Shown here: piece by piece, positions 24,526-33,126 of the stretch
How the letters are laid out: each line of letters opens with the position of its first letter
Numbering within the stretch: the stretch's first letter is position 1
NCBI GenBank assembly: GCA_023150895.1
Contig: JAKLJY010000058.1
Location: 1 to 46,686, forward strand
DNA from: Myxococcota bacterium
GTDB lineage: Bacteria; Myxococcota_A; Bradymonadia; UBA7976; UBA1532
Reading direction: 5' to 3'
Length of the DNA: 46,686 nt
Position numbers and translations under genes: made by a program
Notes under the pieces: model-generated
What the model saw: the letters and a program-made list of their open reading frames with translations, nothing else
What the model was told of the DNA's origin: nothing
Databases searched by the model: none

Positions 24526-26492
24526 AGGCCAGCCGACTCGATCGCCGTTGGGTCCGCGTCGCCCTCGCCTGTGCGGTGCTCGGCGCCTGCGCGTCGACGG
24601 ATGCCACCGTCGGAGTCTCGCCGGGGGGTAAGGCCGATGCCGCCGCCGCCGGGGGTGCACGGGTGGACGGCTCCTCCTCCGATGCCCTCGCCCCCACCGG
24701 CGACGCGGCCCCCTCGCTGGACGTGCCGACGCCTGCGGCGGACGCCGCACCGGACTCGACGGACGGTCGGCCCCGCGCCGACGTCGCCGACGATGCGATC
24801 CCACAGACCCCGCCCGACGGCGCCCTTGCTGGCGATGCCGGGCCGACACCGGACCTCGGTCCGAGCCCCGACGACCTCGCCTTTCAGGCGCGGCTCTTCG
24901 GTGCCGAGATCGTCATCCCGGTCACGATCACGCTGCCGGAAGCGTCGGAGGCGGCCCTGCGCGCCGATCCGCACGCCGACTACGTCGCCGCCGATCTGAC
25001 CATCGATGGGGTCGACTTGCCGCAGGTCGGCCTGCGCCTCAAGGGCGGACGCGGCAGCTTTCGGGCGCTCGGGCAGAAGGCGGCGTTCAAGATCGACGTG
25101 AACCACTTCGTCCCGCGGCGGCGGTTCGCCGGGCTGAGCAAGCTCACGTTCAACAACATGATCCAGGACACGACGCAGATGCGGGAACGGCTCGGCAGCC
25201 TGATGTTCACGGCGCTCGGGCTGCCGGCTGGGCGGGTCGGATACGTCGAGATCAGCGTCAACGGCACGAACTACGGGCTCTACAGCCACATCGAGACCCT
25301 CGACGAGCGCTTCCTCGAACGCGCGTTCCCGGGGGATGCCGACGGCAACCTCTACGAGGGCTTCGACGATCTCGATCTCTGGCTGCGCGACGTCGCTGCG
25401 TTCGATCAGGACGCGGGCGACGACGACGACGAAAAGGCCGACCTCCGCACCCTGGTCCGGGCGCTCGACGGCGCGACCCCACCGACCTTCGAGGCGGCCG
25501 TCGGGCCCGCCGTCGACCTCGACCGGATGCGCCGCTTCTTCGCCGCTGAGATCCTGACCGGGCACTGGGACGGGTACGCGCAGCTCCGCAACAACTACTA
25601 CCTGTATCGACGCCCGTCGGACGACCGCTTCGTCTTTCTGCCGAGCGGCATGGATCAGGCCTTCACCCGAACGAACAACCCGTACGCCGGACCCGCCCGC
25701 CTCTTTCGCATGTGCGTCGACTGGCTGCCGTGCCGCCTTCCTTATGCGGAGGCCATCCGCGAGGGTGCAGCGACGCTGGCCACCACGGATTGGCGCCCGG
25801 AGATCGACCGCCTCGCCGCGCTCCTCGAAGAGCCCTTCTCCCGGGACCGCAAGACCCCCACTCGCCCCGAACAGCGGCTGCTCGACATCGACGCGCTGCG
25901 CACCTGGGTCGTCGATCATCCGATTCGCATGGCTGGCGCGCTGAGCTGCCTCGACCCCGGGCAGGACGGTGATGGCGATCTCACGCTGCCGTGCGCCGGC
26001 GACTGCGACGACGACGACGCCACGGTCTATCCCGGCGCCGACGACACCTGCGGCGACGAGCGCGATCAGGACTGCACCGGCTTCACGGACGACGGTCAGG
26101 ACTGCCCGATGTGCCGCGCCGTCCCCGTGCCGGGCCGCGAGACCGAGTTTCTGATCTGCCATCGCCCGGTTCGCTTCTCGGTGGCCGAGACGCTCTGCGT
26201 CGATCAGGGGGCGACCTTTGCCAGCATCCACGACGAGACCGAGCAGGCGGCGCTGGCAACGGCCGCCGCGGCAAGGCGTCGCACGCGCTGGTGGATCGGC
26301 GGCCTCGACACCGGCACGCCCGGGATGTTCCGGTGGCGGGACGGGACCCCTTGGGACTTCGACGCGTGGGCCGACGACCAGCCGGACAACGCCGGCGGCT
26401 ATGAGCATTGCACCGCGATGAACGCCCAGAGCGACGGCCGTTGGGCCGACTACTACTCGGGCTTCTACCAGCCGTTCATCTGCCGGCGCTGA
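24522..26492 (+). CDS. CotH-family lipoprotein with MopE-type motif and C-type lectin domain
   Basis: 656 residues. Lipobox near LGAC (C23), Ala/Asp/Pro linker to about 118, then a CotH domain (about 125-470) with LRLKGGRGSFR, GLSKLTFNNMIQD, VEISVNGTNYGLYSHIE and FLPSGMDQAF. Next comes a Cys/Asp-rich MopE-like metal-binding motif (about 485-528; DGDGDL, GDCDDDDATVYPGADDTC, DQDCTG) and a C-terminal C-type lectin fold (about 540-656) with ICHRPVRFSVAETLC, WWIGG, GTPWDFDAWADDQPDN and a final FICRR. The order suggests an outer-surface kinase-like enzyme with carbohydrate- or calcium-binding tail modules. It probably acts together with its upstream partner, with which it overlaps by four bases. 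Confidence 0.85.
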   Translation: MKASRLDRRWVRVALACAVLGACASTDATVGVSPGGKADAAAAGGARVDGSSSDALAPTGDAAPSLDVPTPAADAAPDSTDGRPRADVADDAIPQTPPDGALAGDAGPTPDLGPSPDDLAFQARLFGAEIVIPVTITLPEASEAALRADPHADYVAADLTIDGVDLPQVGLRLKGGRGSFRALGQKAAFKIDVNHFVPRRRFAGLSKLTFNNMIQDTTQMRERLGSLMFTALGLPAGRVGYVEISVNGTNYGLYSHIETLDERFLERAFPGDADGNLYEGFDDLDLWLRDVAAFDQDAGDDDDEKADLRTLVRALDGATPPTFEAAVGPAVDLDRMRRFFAAEILTGHWDGYAQLRNNYYLYRRPSDDRFVFLPSGMDQAFTRTNNPYAGPARLFRMCVDWLPCRLPYAEAIREGAATLATTDWRPEIDRLAALLEEPFSRDRKTPTRPEQRLLDIDALRTWVVDHPIRMAGALSCLDPGQDGDGDLTLPCAGDCDDDDATVYPGADDTCGDERDQDCTGFTDDGQDCPMCRAVPVPGRETEFLICHRPVRFSVAETLCVDQGATFASIHDETEQAALATAAAARRRTRWWIGGLDTGTPGMFRWRDGTPWDFDAWADDQPDNAGGYEHCTAMNAQSDGRWADYYSGFYQPFICRR

Positions 26493-26505
26493 CGCGCGGC
26501 GCGGG

Positions 26506-28386
26506 TCACTTCGGCTTGCGGAACAGGGCCTCGAGATCGGCCATGGCCTTGTCGCGACCACCGCCGCTCCGGCCTCCGCCGCCGCCGCCGCCGCCGCCCC
26601 CGCCCCCTCCGCCACCGCGCCGACGATCACCGGAGCGGCCGCCACCACCACCCGAGAAGGCGTCCCCGCCGCGGCCCGAGGGCGGCCCGGCGGGCGCTCC
26701 CGTTCGGGGGTCGAGGCCGGGTGGACCCATCGGCGGCGCGGGCGAGGAGCCCCGCTCGGCCTTGAGCGACAAGGAGATTCGATTGCGCGCGCGGTCGATG
26801 CCCAAGACCCGCGCCGAGATCGTCTGACCGAGCTTGACGACCTCGTTGGGGTCCTTCACGAAGTGGTCGGCCAGCTCGCTGACGTGGATCAGACCTTCCT
26901 GTTGAAGACCGATGTTCACGAAAGCGCCGAACTGCGTGATGTTCGACACCACGCCGTTGAGCTTCATTCCCGGGCGAAGGTCGTCGACCCCCTTGATCAG
27001 CGGGTTCAGAGGCGCCGCGGGCGCCCGAGGGGCGGCCGACACCGGTTTGGCCAGCGCCGGGGTGGCGGCCGGCGCCGAGGCGATGAGCTTCGAGAGGTCG
27101 TCCGGCTTGACGCCGGCGAGGGCGACGGACTGCACGTCGACCAGCGCGCGCCGCAGTCGGTTCTCGTCGAGATCCTGCTGATATTCGGCGAGGCCGAGAC
27201 TGACGGGGTCGACCTGACTCCAGGTGCGCATCGGCCGGATGCAACGTCGCGCGAGGACCACCGCGTACTTGTCCTGCGGCGGCAGCTCCTCCGTGACGGC
27301 CTCGGCCCCTTCCCGGACCGCCGTCGGTTTGATGCGGTGGACCGGCATGTCGGGTGCGAAACCGCCCGCCAGGCGGTTCAGCAGCTCCATGTCTTCCGCC
27401 TGCGTCGGCAGGACGATGCCGTCCACCGGATGTTCGCCGATGACTTTCGAGACGGCCTCGATGGGGTGATCGCCCGGTGACGCCTTGCCGTGGTGCACGA
27501 CGCGTCCGTCTCGGCCGACCAGGGCGATGGCGAGCTGGCCCCCCTTCTTGGGGACCCAGATGCCGGCCGCCAGGTTGACCTTCGGGCGGTTGGAACACAG
27601 GAGTCCCAGGTAGGCCTCGGCGGCGTTGGAGATCGCGCGGACCTCGGCTTCCTCGTCCTTGGCGGACAAGAGCGCCGCCGGCAGGTCGGCGAGGATGAGG
27701 ACCTGGGCCACGGCGCGATGATCGCGGCCGTTGGCGATGGCGCGCAGGTTCTCGTAGTGCACCTGCACCTGCGCAACGATCGCCTCGAGGGGCAGATCGA
27801 GCTCGACCGACAGCGCCCCGGCCTTGCGGCCCCGACGCATGGCCAGCCAGCGATGCGGGGGGATCTCGGAGAGCTTCTCGCGGCCGACGAGGCCACCGAA
27901 CTGCGCCCGGAGGTCCTCGGTTTCGGACCCGGTCGCGGCGTCGGCCACCCGCACGGCCCCGTCGCGCTGGGCGATGGCCATGCAGGCGTTCCAGACGAGC
28001 AGGGCTTCTTTGATCGCGTCACGGCGGCGGTGCTCGGCCGTGGCCCCCGGCGGGGCGAGCGTATCGGCACGCTCGAGCACGGCGATCTCGTGGCGGGCGA
28101 TCGTCTGCGCGAGCAACGCCGTCGGAATCGCCGGCAGGCCACCCTCTCGCCGCCGGGCCCCGACGTCCTCCAGGAACCGCAGGTGCTCTCTGAGGTTCTG
28201 GTGCGCGCGCCAGACGACGAGCAGGTTGCGCGGCGTCAACGAGGCATAGGCCGTCGGCCGGGCCTTGAGCAACGCGGCGAGGTCGTCGCCCCGGTCGATG
28301 GCGTCCTCGAGCGCGTCGATTTCGACTGCGTTCAGGGGGGTGTCGCCGAGTGCGCGGGTCCGCGCCAGGAAACGAGACAATCGCAT
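26506..28386 (-). CDS. Divergent Tex-like protein with S1 RNA-binding domain and glycine-rich tail
   Basis: 626 residues. The order is that of the transcription accessory protein Tex: a helical N-terminal region, an RNase-H-like YqgF fold (about 280-380, AAGIWVPKKGGQLAIALVG), a helix-hairpin-helix region containing PVSLGLAEYQQDLDE, and an S1 domain (about 480-550, GMKLNGVVSNITQFGAFVNIG through RNRISLSLK). The HhH and S1 parts are close to Tex; the N-terminal half is shorter and hard to align. The C-terminus is a low-complexity tail with a run of 16 glycines and RGG/RSG-like motifs, then a terminal helix. It is probably a nucleic-acid-binding Tex paralogue with an unstructured RNA-binding tail. 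It is convergent with the CotH pair (13-bp gap). Confidence 0.8.
   Translation of the reverse strand: MRLSRFLARTRALGDTPLNAVEIDALEDAIDRGDDLAALLKARPTAYASLTPRNLLVVWRAHQNLREHLRFLEDVGARRREGGLPAIPTALLAQTIARHEIAVLERADTLAPPGATAEHRRRDAIKEALLVWNACMAIAQRDGAVRVADAATGSETEDLRAQFGGLVGREKLSEIPPHRWLAMRRGRKAGALSVELDLPLEAIVAQVQVHYENLRAIANGRDHRAVAQVLILADLPAALLSAKDEEAEVRAISNAAEAYLGLLCSNRPKVNLAAGIWVPKKGGQLAIALVGRDGRVVHHGKASPGDHPIEAVSKVIGEHPVDGIVLPTQAEDMELLNRLAGGFAPDMPVHRIKPTAVREGAEAVTEELPPQDKYAVVLARRCIRPMRTWSQVDPVSLGLAEYQQDLDENRLRRALVDVQSVALAGVKPDDLSKLIASAPAATPALAKPVSAAPRAPAAPLNPLIKGVDDLRPGMKLNGVVSNITQFGAFVNIGLQQEGLIHVSELADHFVKDPNEVVKLGQTISARVLGIDRARNRISLSLKAERGSSPAPPMGPPGLDPRTGAPAGPPSGRGGDAFSGGGGGRSGDRRRGGGGGGGGGGGGGGGRSGGGRDKAMADLEALFRKPK
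26576..26598. repeat. CCG trinucleotide run encoding polyglycine
   Basis: An uninterrupted run of about 23 bases of CCG/GCC repeats inside a longer GC-only stretch, coding for glycine in the tail of the Tex-like protein. Length variation by slippage would change the tail in multiples of one residue without a frameshift. Confidence 0.75.
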
Positions 28387-28580
28387 GGGCCGTCCGACGT
28401 TGAGGGGGCTGGGAGCCAGAGAGGCGGACTGCGGGGCGCCGTGCCCGGCATCCGCCGGCGGAGCCGGGGGTGAAATCGACCGCAGAGGCTTACGCCGCCG
28501 AAACGGGAGCCGCGGGAGGTGTGTGCGAGTCTGCCAGAAGCCCCTGCGCCCGGCGAGGGGAAAAGCGATGCGGAAACGCC

Positions 28581-29738
28581 TCAGAGCCCGTAGAAACGGC
28601 CGATTTCGGACACGACGCGCTCGAGCGCGCCCGACGGCAGCTCGGGGTAGACCGGCAGCGCCAGCACCTCCGCGCAGGCCCGTTCGGCTTCCGGGAAGTC
28701 GCCCGGCCCGTACCCGAGGCCGGCGAAACACGGCTGCAGGTGCAGCGGCCGGGGGTAGTACACGGCCGTCCCGATGCCTCGCTCGCCGAGCGCCCGGGCC
28801 AGCGCGTCGCGGTCCGGGACCCGGATCACGTACTGGTTGTAGACGTGGTGCGCGCGGGCCGAGGTGGGCGGCGTGACGACGAGCCCGCGCGAAACGAGCC
28901 CGGACTCGACGAACAGGGCGTCGTAGCGGGCGGCGTTGCGCCGACGGGCGTCGGCCCAGGTGTCGAGGTGCGGCAGCTTCACGGCGAGCACCGCCGCCTG
29001 CAGGGTATCGAGGCGGAAGTTGCCGCCGACGACATGGTGGAAGTACTTGGGCTTGCTGCCGTGGACCCGCAGGATCGCCAGCTTTTCGGCGAGCACGGGG
29101 TCGTTGGTGAGCGTCGCCCCCCCGTCGCCGAACCCCCCGAGGTTCTTGCTCGGGAAGAAGCTGACACAGGTCATCGCGCCGTACTGCCCGGTCATGCGCC
29201 CGTCGAGCCGCGCCCCGAGGCTCTGCGCCGAGTCCTCGATGACCGGCGGCAAGCCGGGGGTGGTCGAGAGGGTCGCGACGTCGGCCATCTGCCCGAAGAG
29301 GTGCACGGGGATGACCGCCTTGGTGCGCGGCGTCACCGCGGCCCGCAAGGCCTCGGGCGTCGCGTTGAACGTCGCCGGATCGATGTCCGTGAAGACCGGA
29401 CGGGCGCCGAGACGCGCGATGACGCCGGCCGTCGCGAAGAAGCTGAAGGTCGTCGTCACGACCTCGTCCCCGGGGCCGACGTCGAGGGCCATCAGGGCGG
29501 CGAGCAAGGCGTCCGTGCCGGACGACATGCCGAGGGCGTGTCCGACCCCGGCGTAGGTGGCCAGGGCACGCTCGAAGGCCCCGACCTCGGGCCCCATGAT
29601 CATCTCCTGGGCGTCGACCACCCGCTCGATGGCCGCGAGCGCCTCGGTGCGGTAGCTCGCGAGCTGGGCCCTGAGATCGAGCAGCGGAATCGGAGAGGGC
29701 GAAACCGGCGTCGCCGGCGAAGAAGAGTTCAACGGCAC
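28581..29738 (-). CDS. DegT/DnrJ/EryC1/StrS-family sugar aminotransferase
   Basis: 385 residues of the PLP-dependent family that makes amino sugars on nucleotide-linked keto-sugars for surface polysaccharides. GMSSGTDALLAAL (70-82) is the phosphate-binding loop, D169 lies in IEDSAQSLGA, and the PLP lysine is K198 in FFPSKNLGGFGDGG. The C-terminal half has YNQYVIRVPDRD and TAVYYPRPLHLQPCF, as usual. The GTG at 29738 has AGGAGG only 4 bases upstream. A TTG at 29732 would give a TTGA overlap and 10-base spacing, so either is possible. It overlaps the upstream thioredoxin-fold gene; no other sugar genes are nearby. Confidence 0.88.
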   Translation of the reverse strand: MPLNSSSPATPVSPSPIPLLDLRAQLASYRTEALAAIERVVDAQEMIMGPEVGAFERALATYAGVGHALGMSSGTDALLAALMALDVGPGDEVVTTTFSFFATAGVIARLGARPVFTDIDPATFNATPEALRAAVTPRTKAVIPVHLFGQMADVATLSTTPGLPPVIEDSAQSLGARLDGRMTGQYGAMTCVSFFPSKNLGGFGDGGATLTNDPVLAEKLAILRVHGSKPKYFHHVVGGNFRLDTLQAAVLAVKLPHLDTWADARRRNAARYDALFVESGLVSRGLVVTPPTSARAHHVYNQYVIRVPDRDALARALGERGIGTAVYYPRPLHLQPCFAGLGYGPGDFPEAERACAEVLALPVYPELPSGALERVVSEIGRFYGL

Positions 29739-30931
29739 AAGGCCTCCTGTACGAGCTCGAATCGATCCTGACCCCAGAAGACCTCCGGGGCGCGCTCGGG
29801 GCGCTCGACGAGAAACGTCGGGGCACCGCAGGCGCCCGCGACCCGCGCCGCGTCGGTGTTTACCCGGAGCGCGGTCTTCAGGGCTTCGTCCGTTGCGGCG
29901 CGCGCGACCAGCGACGGGCCGAAGCCCGCGGCGTCGAGCACCGACGCCAGGACGTCCGGATTTCCGATGTCGCGATTCTCGGCCCAGGCGGCCCGATAGA
30001 CGGCGTGCGTGACCTCCGGGACGGCCAGCGCCACCCGCAGGGCCACGACCGTGCGCAGGGGAAACGTGTCCGGGAATCGGAACGGGACGCCCCACAGCGC
30101 GGCCCAGTCGGCCAGGTCCCGCGCGATGTACCGGCGCCGGGCCTCGTTCATCGCCAGCATCGGCACGTCGGGCGTCCCGATCTCGCGGAAGAGCGCCCCG
30201 AGCAACATCGGGCGCCAGAGCACCGTCGCACCCGTCGCGCGAAGGCGAGCGTCGATCTGTGTCGAGGCGAGGTAGCTGAACGGGCTCGAGAAGTCGTGGA
30301 AGAACGTCACGCGGGCGCCCTCGGCGGCGGGGCTCGGCACGGCGTAGGCCGGGGCACGGCCGGTGAGCGCCGCCTCGACGAAGTGCAGGCGGTCCTGACC
30401 CCAGAAGAAGCGGTCGCCCACGCCCATCGCCGGGACGCCGAAGAGACCCCGCGCGGCGGCGGCGTCCGTCGCAGTGTGCAGGGCGGCTTTGACGTCGGGG
30501 TCGTCGATGACGCCGATGTCGAGTCCGAACGGCGCTGCCAACTGGCCCAGGACCGCGCGATCGGCGATGTCGTGTCCGTCGACCCAGTACGCCCGATAGA
30601 GCGCGTGCGTCAGCGCCGGCCGATGGGCCTCCGGGCACGCGGTCAGCAGGCGCATGGCCTCGACGCTCCGCCGGGGGTGCGCGTCGGGCATCGTCAGCGG
30701 GACGCCGTACAGCGCGGCGAATCGCTGCATGTCCGCCAGGTTGAGGCGTGCCTTGGCCGGGTTCATCTGCGCCCCGGGGTTCTGCGTCGCCCCCACCGCC
30801 CGGAAGAGCCCCCCGAGGAGCACCGGCCGCCAGCGGAGCGTCGCCCCCGTCCGCGCCGCCAGCGCCTCGATGCGGGTTGACGCCAGATAGGCATACGGGC
30901 AGACGATGTCGTAGTAGAAGTCGAGTTCCAT
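29729..30931 (-). CDS. Tandem DsbA/2-hydroxychromene-2-carboxylate isomerase-like protein
   Basis: 400 residues made of two similar thioredoxin-fold/helical units (about 1-195 and 205-398). Each begins with a strand and Pro loop: DIVCPYAYLAS (8-18) and DFSSPFSYLAS (213-223). Each contains RW/LWRPxLLG and LFR, then an ALYRAYW/AVYRAAW helix and ends with FWGQDR. The first unit has Cys at position 11, like DsbA-type oxidoreductases; the second has Ser216 at the aligned place, as in HCCA isomerase and kappa-class glutathione transferases. No signal peptide, so probably cytoplasmic and perhaps glutathione-using. Duplicated, fused forms are unusual: the family is normally a single unit of about 200 residues acting as a dimer. 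Confidence 0.85.
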   Translation of the reverse strand: MELDFYYDIVCPYAYLASTRIEALAARTGATLRWRPVLLGGLFRAVGATQNPGAQMNPAKARLNLADMQRFAALYGVPLTMPDAHPRRSVEAMRLLTACPEAHRPALTHALYRAYWVDGHDIADRAVLGQLAAPFGLDIGVIDDPDVKAALHTATDAAAARGLFGVPAMGVGDRFFWGQDRLHFVEAALTGRAPAYAVPSPAAEGARVTFFHDFSSPFSYLASTQIDARLRATGATVLWRPMLLGALFREIGTPDVPMLAMNEARRRYIARDLADWAALWGVPFRFPDTFPLRTVVALRVALAVPEVTHAVYRAAWAENRDIGNPDVLASVLDAAGFGPSLVARAATDEALKTALRVNTDAARVAGACGAPTFLVERPERAPEVFWGQDRFELVQEALCR

Positions 30932-31021
30932 GGGTGACGCGATTCTGCCCGGGGGGGCGCGCGGACGCCAGAGACGAGACGGACGAGTGGTGTCGTGTCG
31001 AACGGCAAGGGAGTCGTGGCG

Positions 31022-31981
31022 ATGGCGGAGTGGTTCGTGAATGCGCGGTTTCGGCGAGCGATGGGCATGTGGCTGGCGATCCCGGTCATGGGCGGCGCTC
31101 TGGCCTCCGGGTGCGGCGGGGGCGACTCGGGCGGGGGCGCGACGGCCACCGACGCCGGCCTCCAGGATGCCGCGCCGGCCCCCGACCCGGACGCAGCCCC
31201 CGTCGACGCCGGCTCGCAGGCCGATGCCTCGCTCGCGGACCGGGCCGCGGCGTTCTGCGAGTCGCTCGCGAACGCACGATGCACCTGGGCGCTGGCCTGC
31301 GACGGCCTCTCCGCGGGTGATCGCGCCGGCATCCTCGGCCTGGCCGGGGACGACCTGGCGGCCTGCACGGCCAACGCCGCCGCGCTCTGCACCAGCGCCG
31401 CCACCGCGCGCGCCGAGCGCGGCACCCTCGCGTTCGACCCCGTCGAGGTCGAGGACTGCCTCGACGGCGTCTCCCGCGCGCCGTGCCAGCCCTCGCCGGC
31501 CGCCGACTGGATCGCGGACTACGGCGCCTATTTCTACGAGCGATGCGGGCGCGTGCTGTCGGGCAACGTCGAGGTCGACGGCGAGTGCACCACCGCCGCG
31601 GACTGCGCAGCCGTCGACGCCCTGTGCGACGAGGGCAAGTGCCGGATCTCGAAGCCCATCGATCTGCAGGGCGACTGCGACGCGACGAACCGGTCGGCCG
31701 GCGTGCCCAACGGCGACGACACCTGCGTCGGCGGGTTGTGCGTCCAGGTCGGGACGAACTCCCAGGACAAGCTCGGCATGTGCACCGTCGACTGCCGCGA
31801 GACCGCCCAGGCCTGCCCGACGGGCACGCAGTGCCTGCACGTCACCGCCGGCAACGCGCACTACGCGTACTGCACCGTCCGCTGTGAGCGCGACGCGCAG
31901 TGCCACAACGGGTTCGTCTGCGTCGCCGTGAACCCGGACGAGCCGGACGGCGCCAAACACTGCTGGGCCGAGCGCCGCTGA
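31022..31981 (+). CDS. Cysteine-rich lipoprotein, unknown function
   Basis: 319 residues. The N-terminus MAEWFVNARFRRAMGMWLAIPV leads to the lipobox ALASGC, then a Gly/Ala/Asp/Pro linker to about 75. The mature part has about 24 cysteines spaced in short Cys-Asp/Gly loops (FCESLANARCTW, GECTTAADCAAVDALCDEGKC, CTVRCERDAQC), a type common in myxobacterial surface lipoproteins, probably disulfide-bonded. I cannot assign a function. The ATG at 31022 is preferred because AAGGGAG lies 8 bases before it. An in-frame ATG at 30995 has no such site. Confidence 0.75.
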   Translation: MAEWFVNARFRRAMGMWLAIPVMGGALASGCGGGDSGGGATATDAGLQDAAPAPDPDAAPVDAGSQADASLADRAAAFCESLANARCTWALACDGLSAGDRAGILGLAGDDLAACTANAAALCTSAATARAERGTLAFDPVEVEDCLDGVSRAPCQPSPAADWIADYGAYFYERCGRVLSGNVEVDGECTTAADCAAVDALCDEGKCRISKPIDLQGDCDATNRSAGVPNGDDTCVGGLCVQVGTNSQDKLGMCTVDCRETAQACPTGTQCLHVTAGNAHYAYCTVRCERDAQCHNGFVCVAVNPDEPDGAKHCWAERR

Positions 31982-31991
31982 CCCCGCGGCC

Positions 31992-32020
31992 TTTACACGA
32001 CCGTTCCCGGTCCCTACCCT
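31992..32020 (+). promoter_or_regulatory. Sigma70-like promoter of the dus-GAF transcript, leaderless arrangement
   Basis: TTTACA (31992-31997), exact 17-base spacer, TACCCT (32015-32020), then 8 bases to the ATG at 32029. There is no Shine-Dalgarno sequence. This is one of the clearest leaderless candidates in the window. Confidence 0.6.
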
Positions 32021-32028
32021 GCGCGGCC

Positions 32029-33126
32029 ATGCAGCCTCCCCTCGCCTTCGACGTGGGGCCGGTCCGCGTCGACCCGGCCTGTGTCCTCGCCCCCATGGAG
32101 GGCATCACCGACCGCCCGTTCCGGTCGCTCATCCGCGGCCTCGGCGGCTGCGGCCTGACGGTCACCGAGTTCGTCAGCAGCGAGGCCCTGACCCGGCAGG
32201 TCGCGAAGGCCTGGAAGATGGCCGAGATCGCTCCGGACGAGCGCCCGGTCAGCATCCAGATCTACGGTCGCGACCCGGAGCGCATGGCCGATTCGGCCCG
32301 CTACTGCCAGGACCTCGGGGCCGACATCGTCGACCTGAACCTCGGCTGCCCGAGCAAGGCCGTCACCGGCGGGTGCGCCGGCTCGGCCCTGATGCGCGAC
32401 GAGCCCCTCGCCCGGCGCATTTTCACCGCGGTGAGGGCGGCCATCACGGTGCCCATGACGGTCAAGATGCGCCTCGGCTGGGATCGGGAATGCATGAACG
32501 CGCCCGAGGTCGCCCACATCGCCCAGGAAGAGGGCGCCGGCATGATCACCGTGCACGGGCGCACGCGCGCCGATGCCTACCGAGGCGTGGCCGACTGGCG
32601 TTCGATCCGCGCGGTGCGCGACCGCATCCATCTGCCCCTGCTCGTCAACGGGGACATCCTGACCGTGGACGACGCCGTCCGCGCGCTCGACGAGAGCGGC
32701 GCGGACGGGGTGATGGTCGGGCGCGGCACCATGCGCGATCCCTGGATTCTGCGGCAGATCGCCGACCACTTCGCCGGGCGGCCCGTGTGTACACCGACCC
32801 TCGAAGAACGCCGGGTGGTCATCCTGCACTACTTCGACATGCTCGCCTCGTCGAGTCCCATCGACCCGGATCGCTACGCCCTCGGCAAGATGAAGAAGGT
32901 CACGGGCTACTTCACGCGGGGGCTCCCCTACGGGGCCCGGCTGCGCGAGTCCGTCTACGCGGCCACCACCACGCGGGCGGCGTGCGAAGCCGTGACGCAC
33001 TACTTCGAGCTGCTCGCGGCGCACGACCTGCGCGACGGGTTCTCCCGTGTCTTCGCCGATCCGGCGCAGCCCTTTCGCGAGGGCGACAGCCGGCGCCTCG
33101 ACCGCCCGGAGACGGTGAGCCCTTGA
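32029..33126 (+). CDS. dus: tRNA-dihydrouridine synthase
   Basis: 365 residues of the FMN/NADPH-dependent Dus family that reduces uridine in the tRNA D-loop. APMEGITDRPFR (21-32) binds FMN. NLGCPSKAVTGGCAGSALM holds the catalytic cysteine C107, and VKMRLGW, TVHGRTR and VNGDI complete the TIM-barrel active site. The C-terminal helical domain is present. The subtype (A, B or C) is not clear; the sequence is closest in feel to DusB/DusC-like forms. The stop overlaps the TTG of the next gene (TTGA). Confidence 0.92.
   Translation: MQPPLAFDVGPVRVDPACVLAPMEGITDRPFRSLIRGLGGCGLTVTEFVSSEALTRQVAKAWKMAEIAPDERPVSIQIYGRDPERMADSARYCQDLGADIVDLNLGCPSKAVTGGCAGSALMRDEPLARRIFTAVRAAITVPMTVKMRLGWDRECMNAPEVAHIAQEEGAGMITVHGRTRADAYRGVADWRSIRAVRDRIHLPLLVNGDILTVDDAVRALDESGADGVMVGRGTMRDPWILRQIADHFAGRPVCTPTLEERRVVILHYFDMLASSSPIDPDRYALGKMKKVTGYFTRGLPYGARLRESVYAATTTRAACEAVTHYFELLAAHDLRDGFSRVFADPAQPFREGDSRRLDRPETVSP

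Noticed and set aside
28387-28580. Possible small gene or riboswitch in the 194-bp gap upstream of the Tex-like gene
   Set aside because: No open frame with a start and ribosome site, no strong hairpin series and no convincing promoter could be identified.
31021-31980. Possible disulfide-rich toxin or bacteriocin
   Set aside because: It has a lipobox and long linker and is over 300 residues with many Cys loops, fitting the common myxobacterial surface lipoproteins better.
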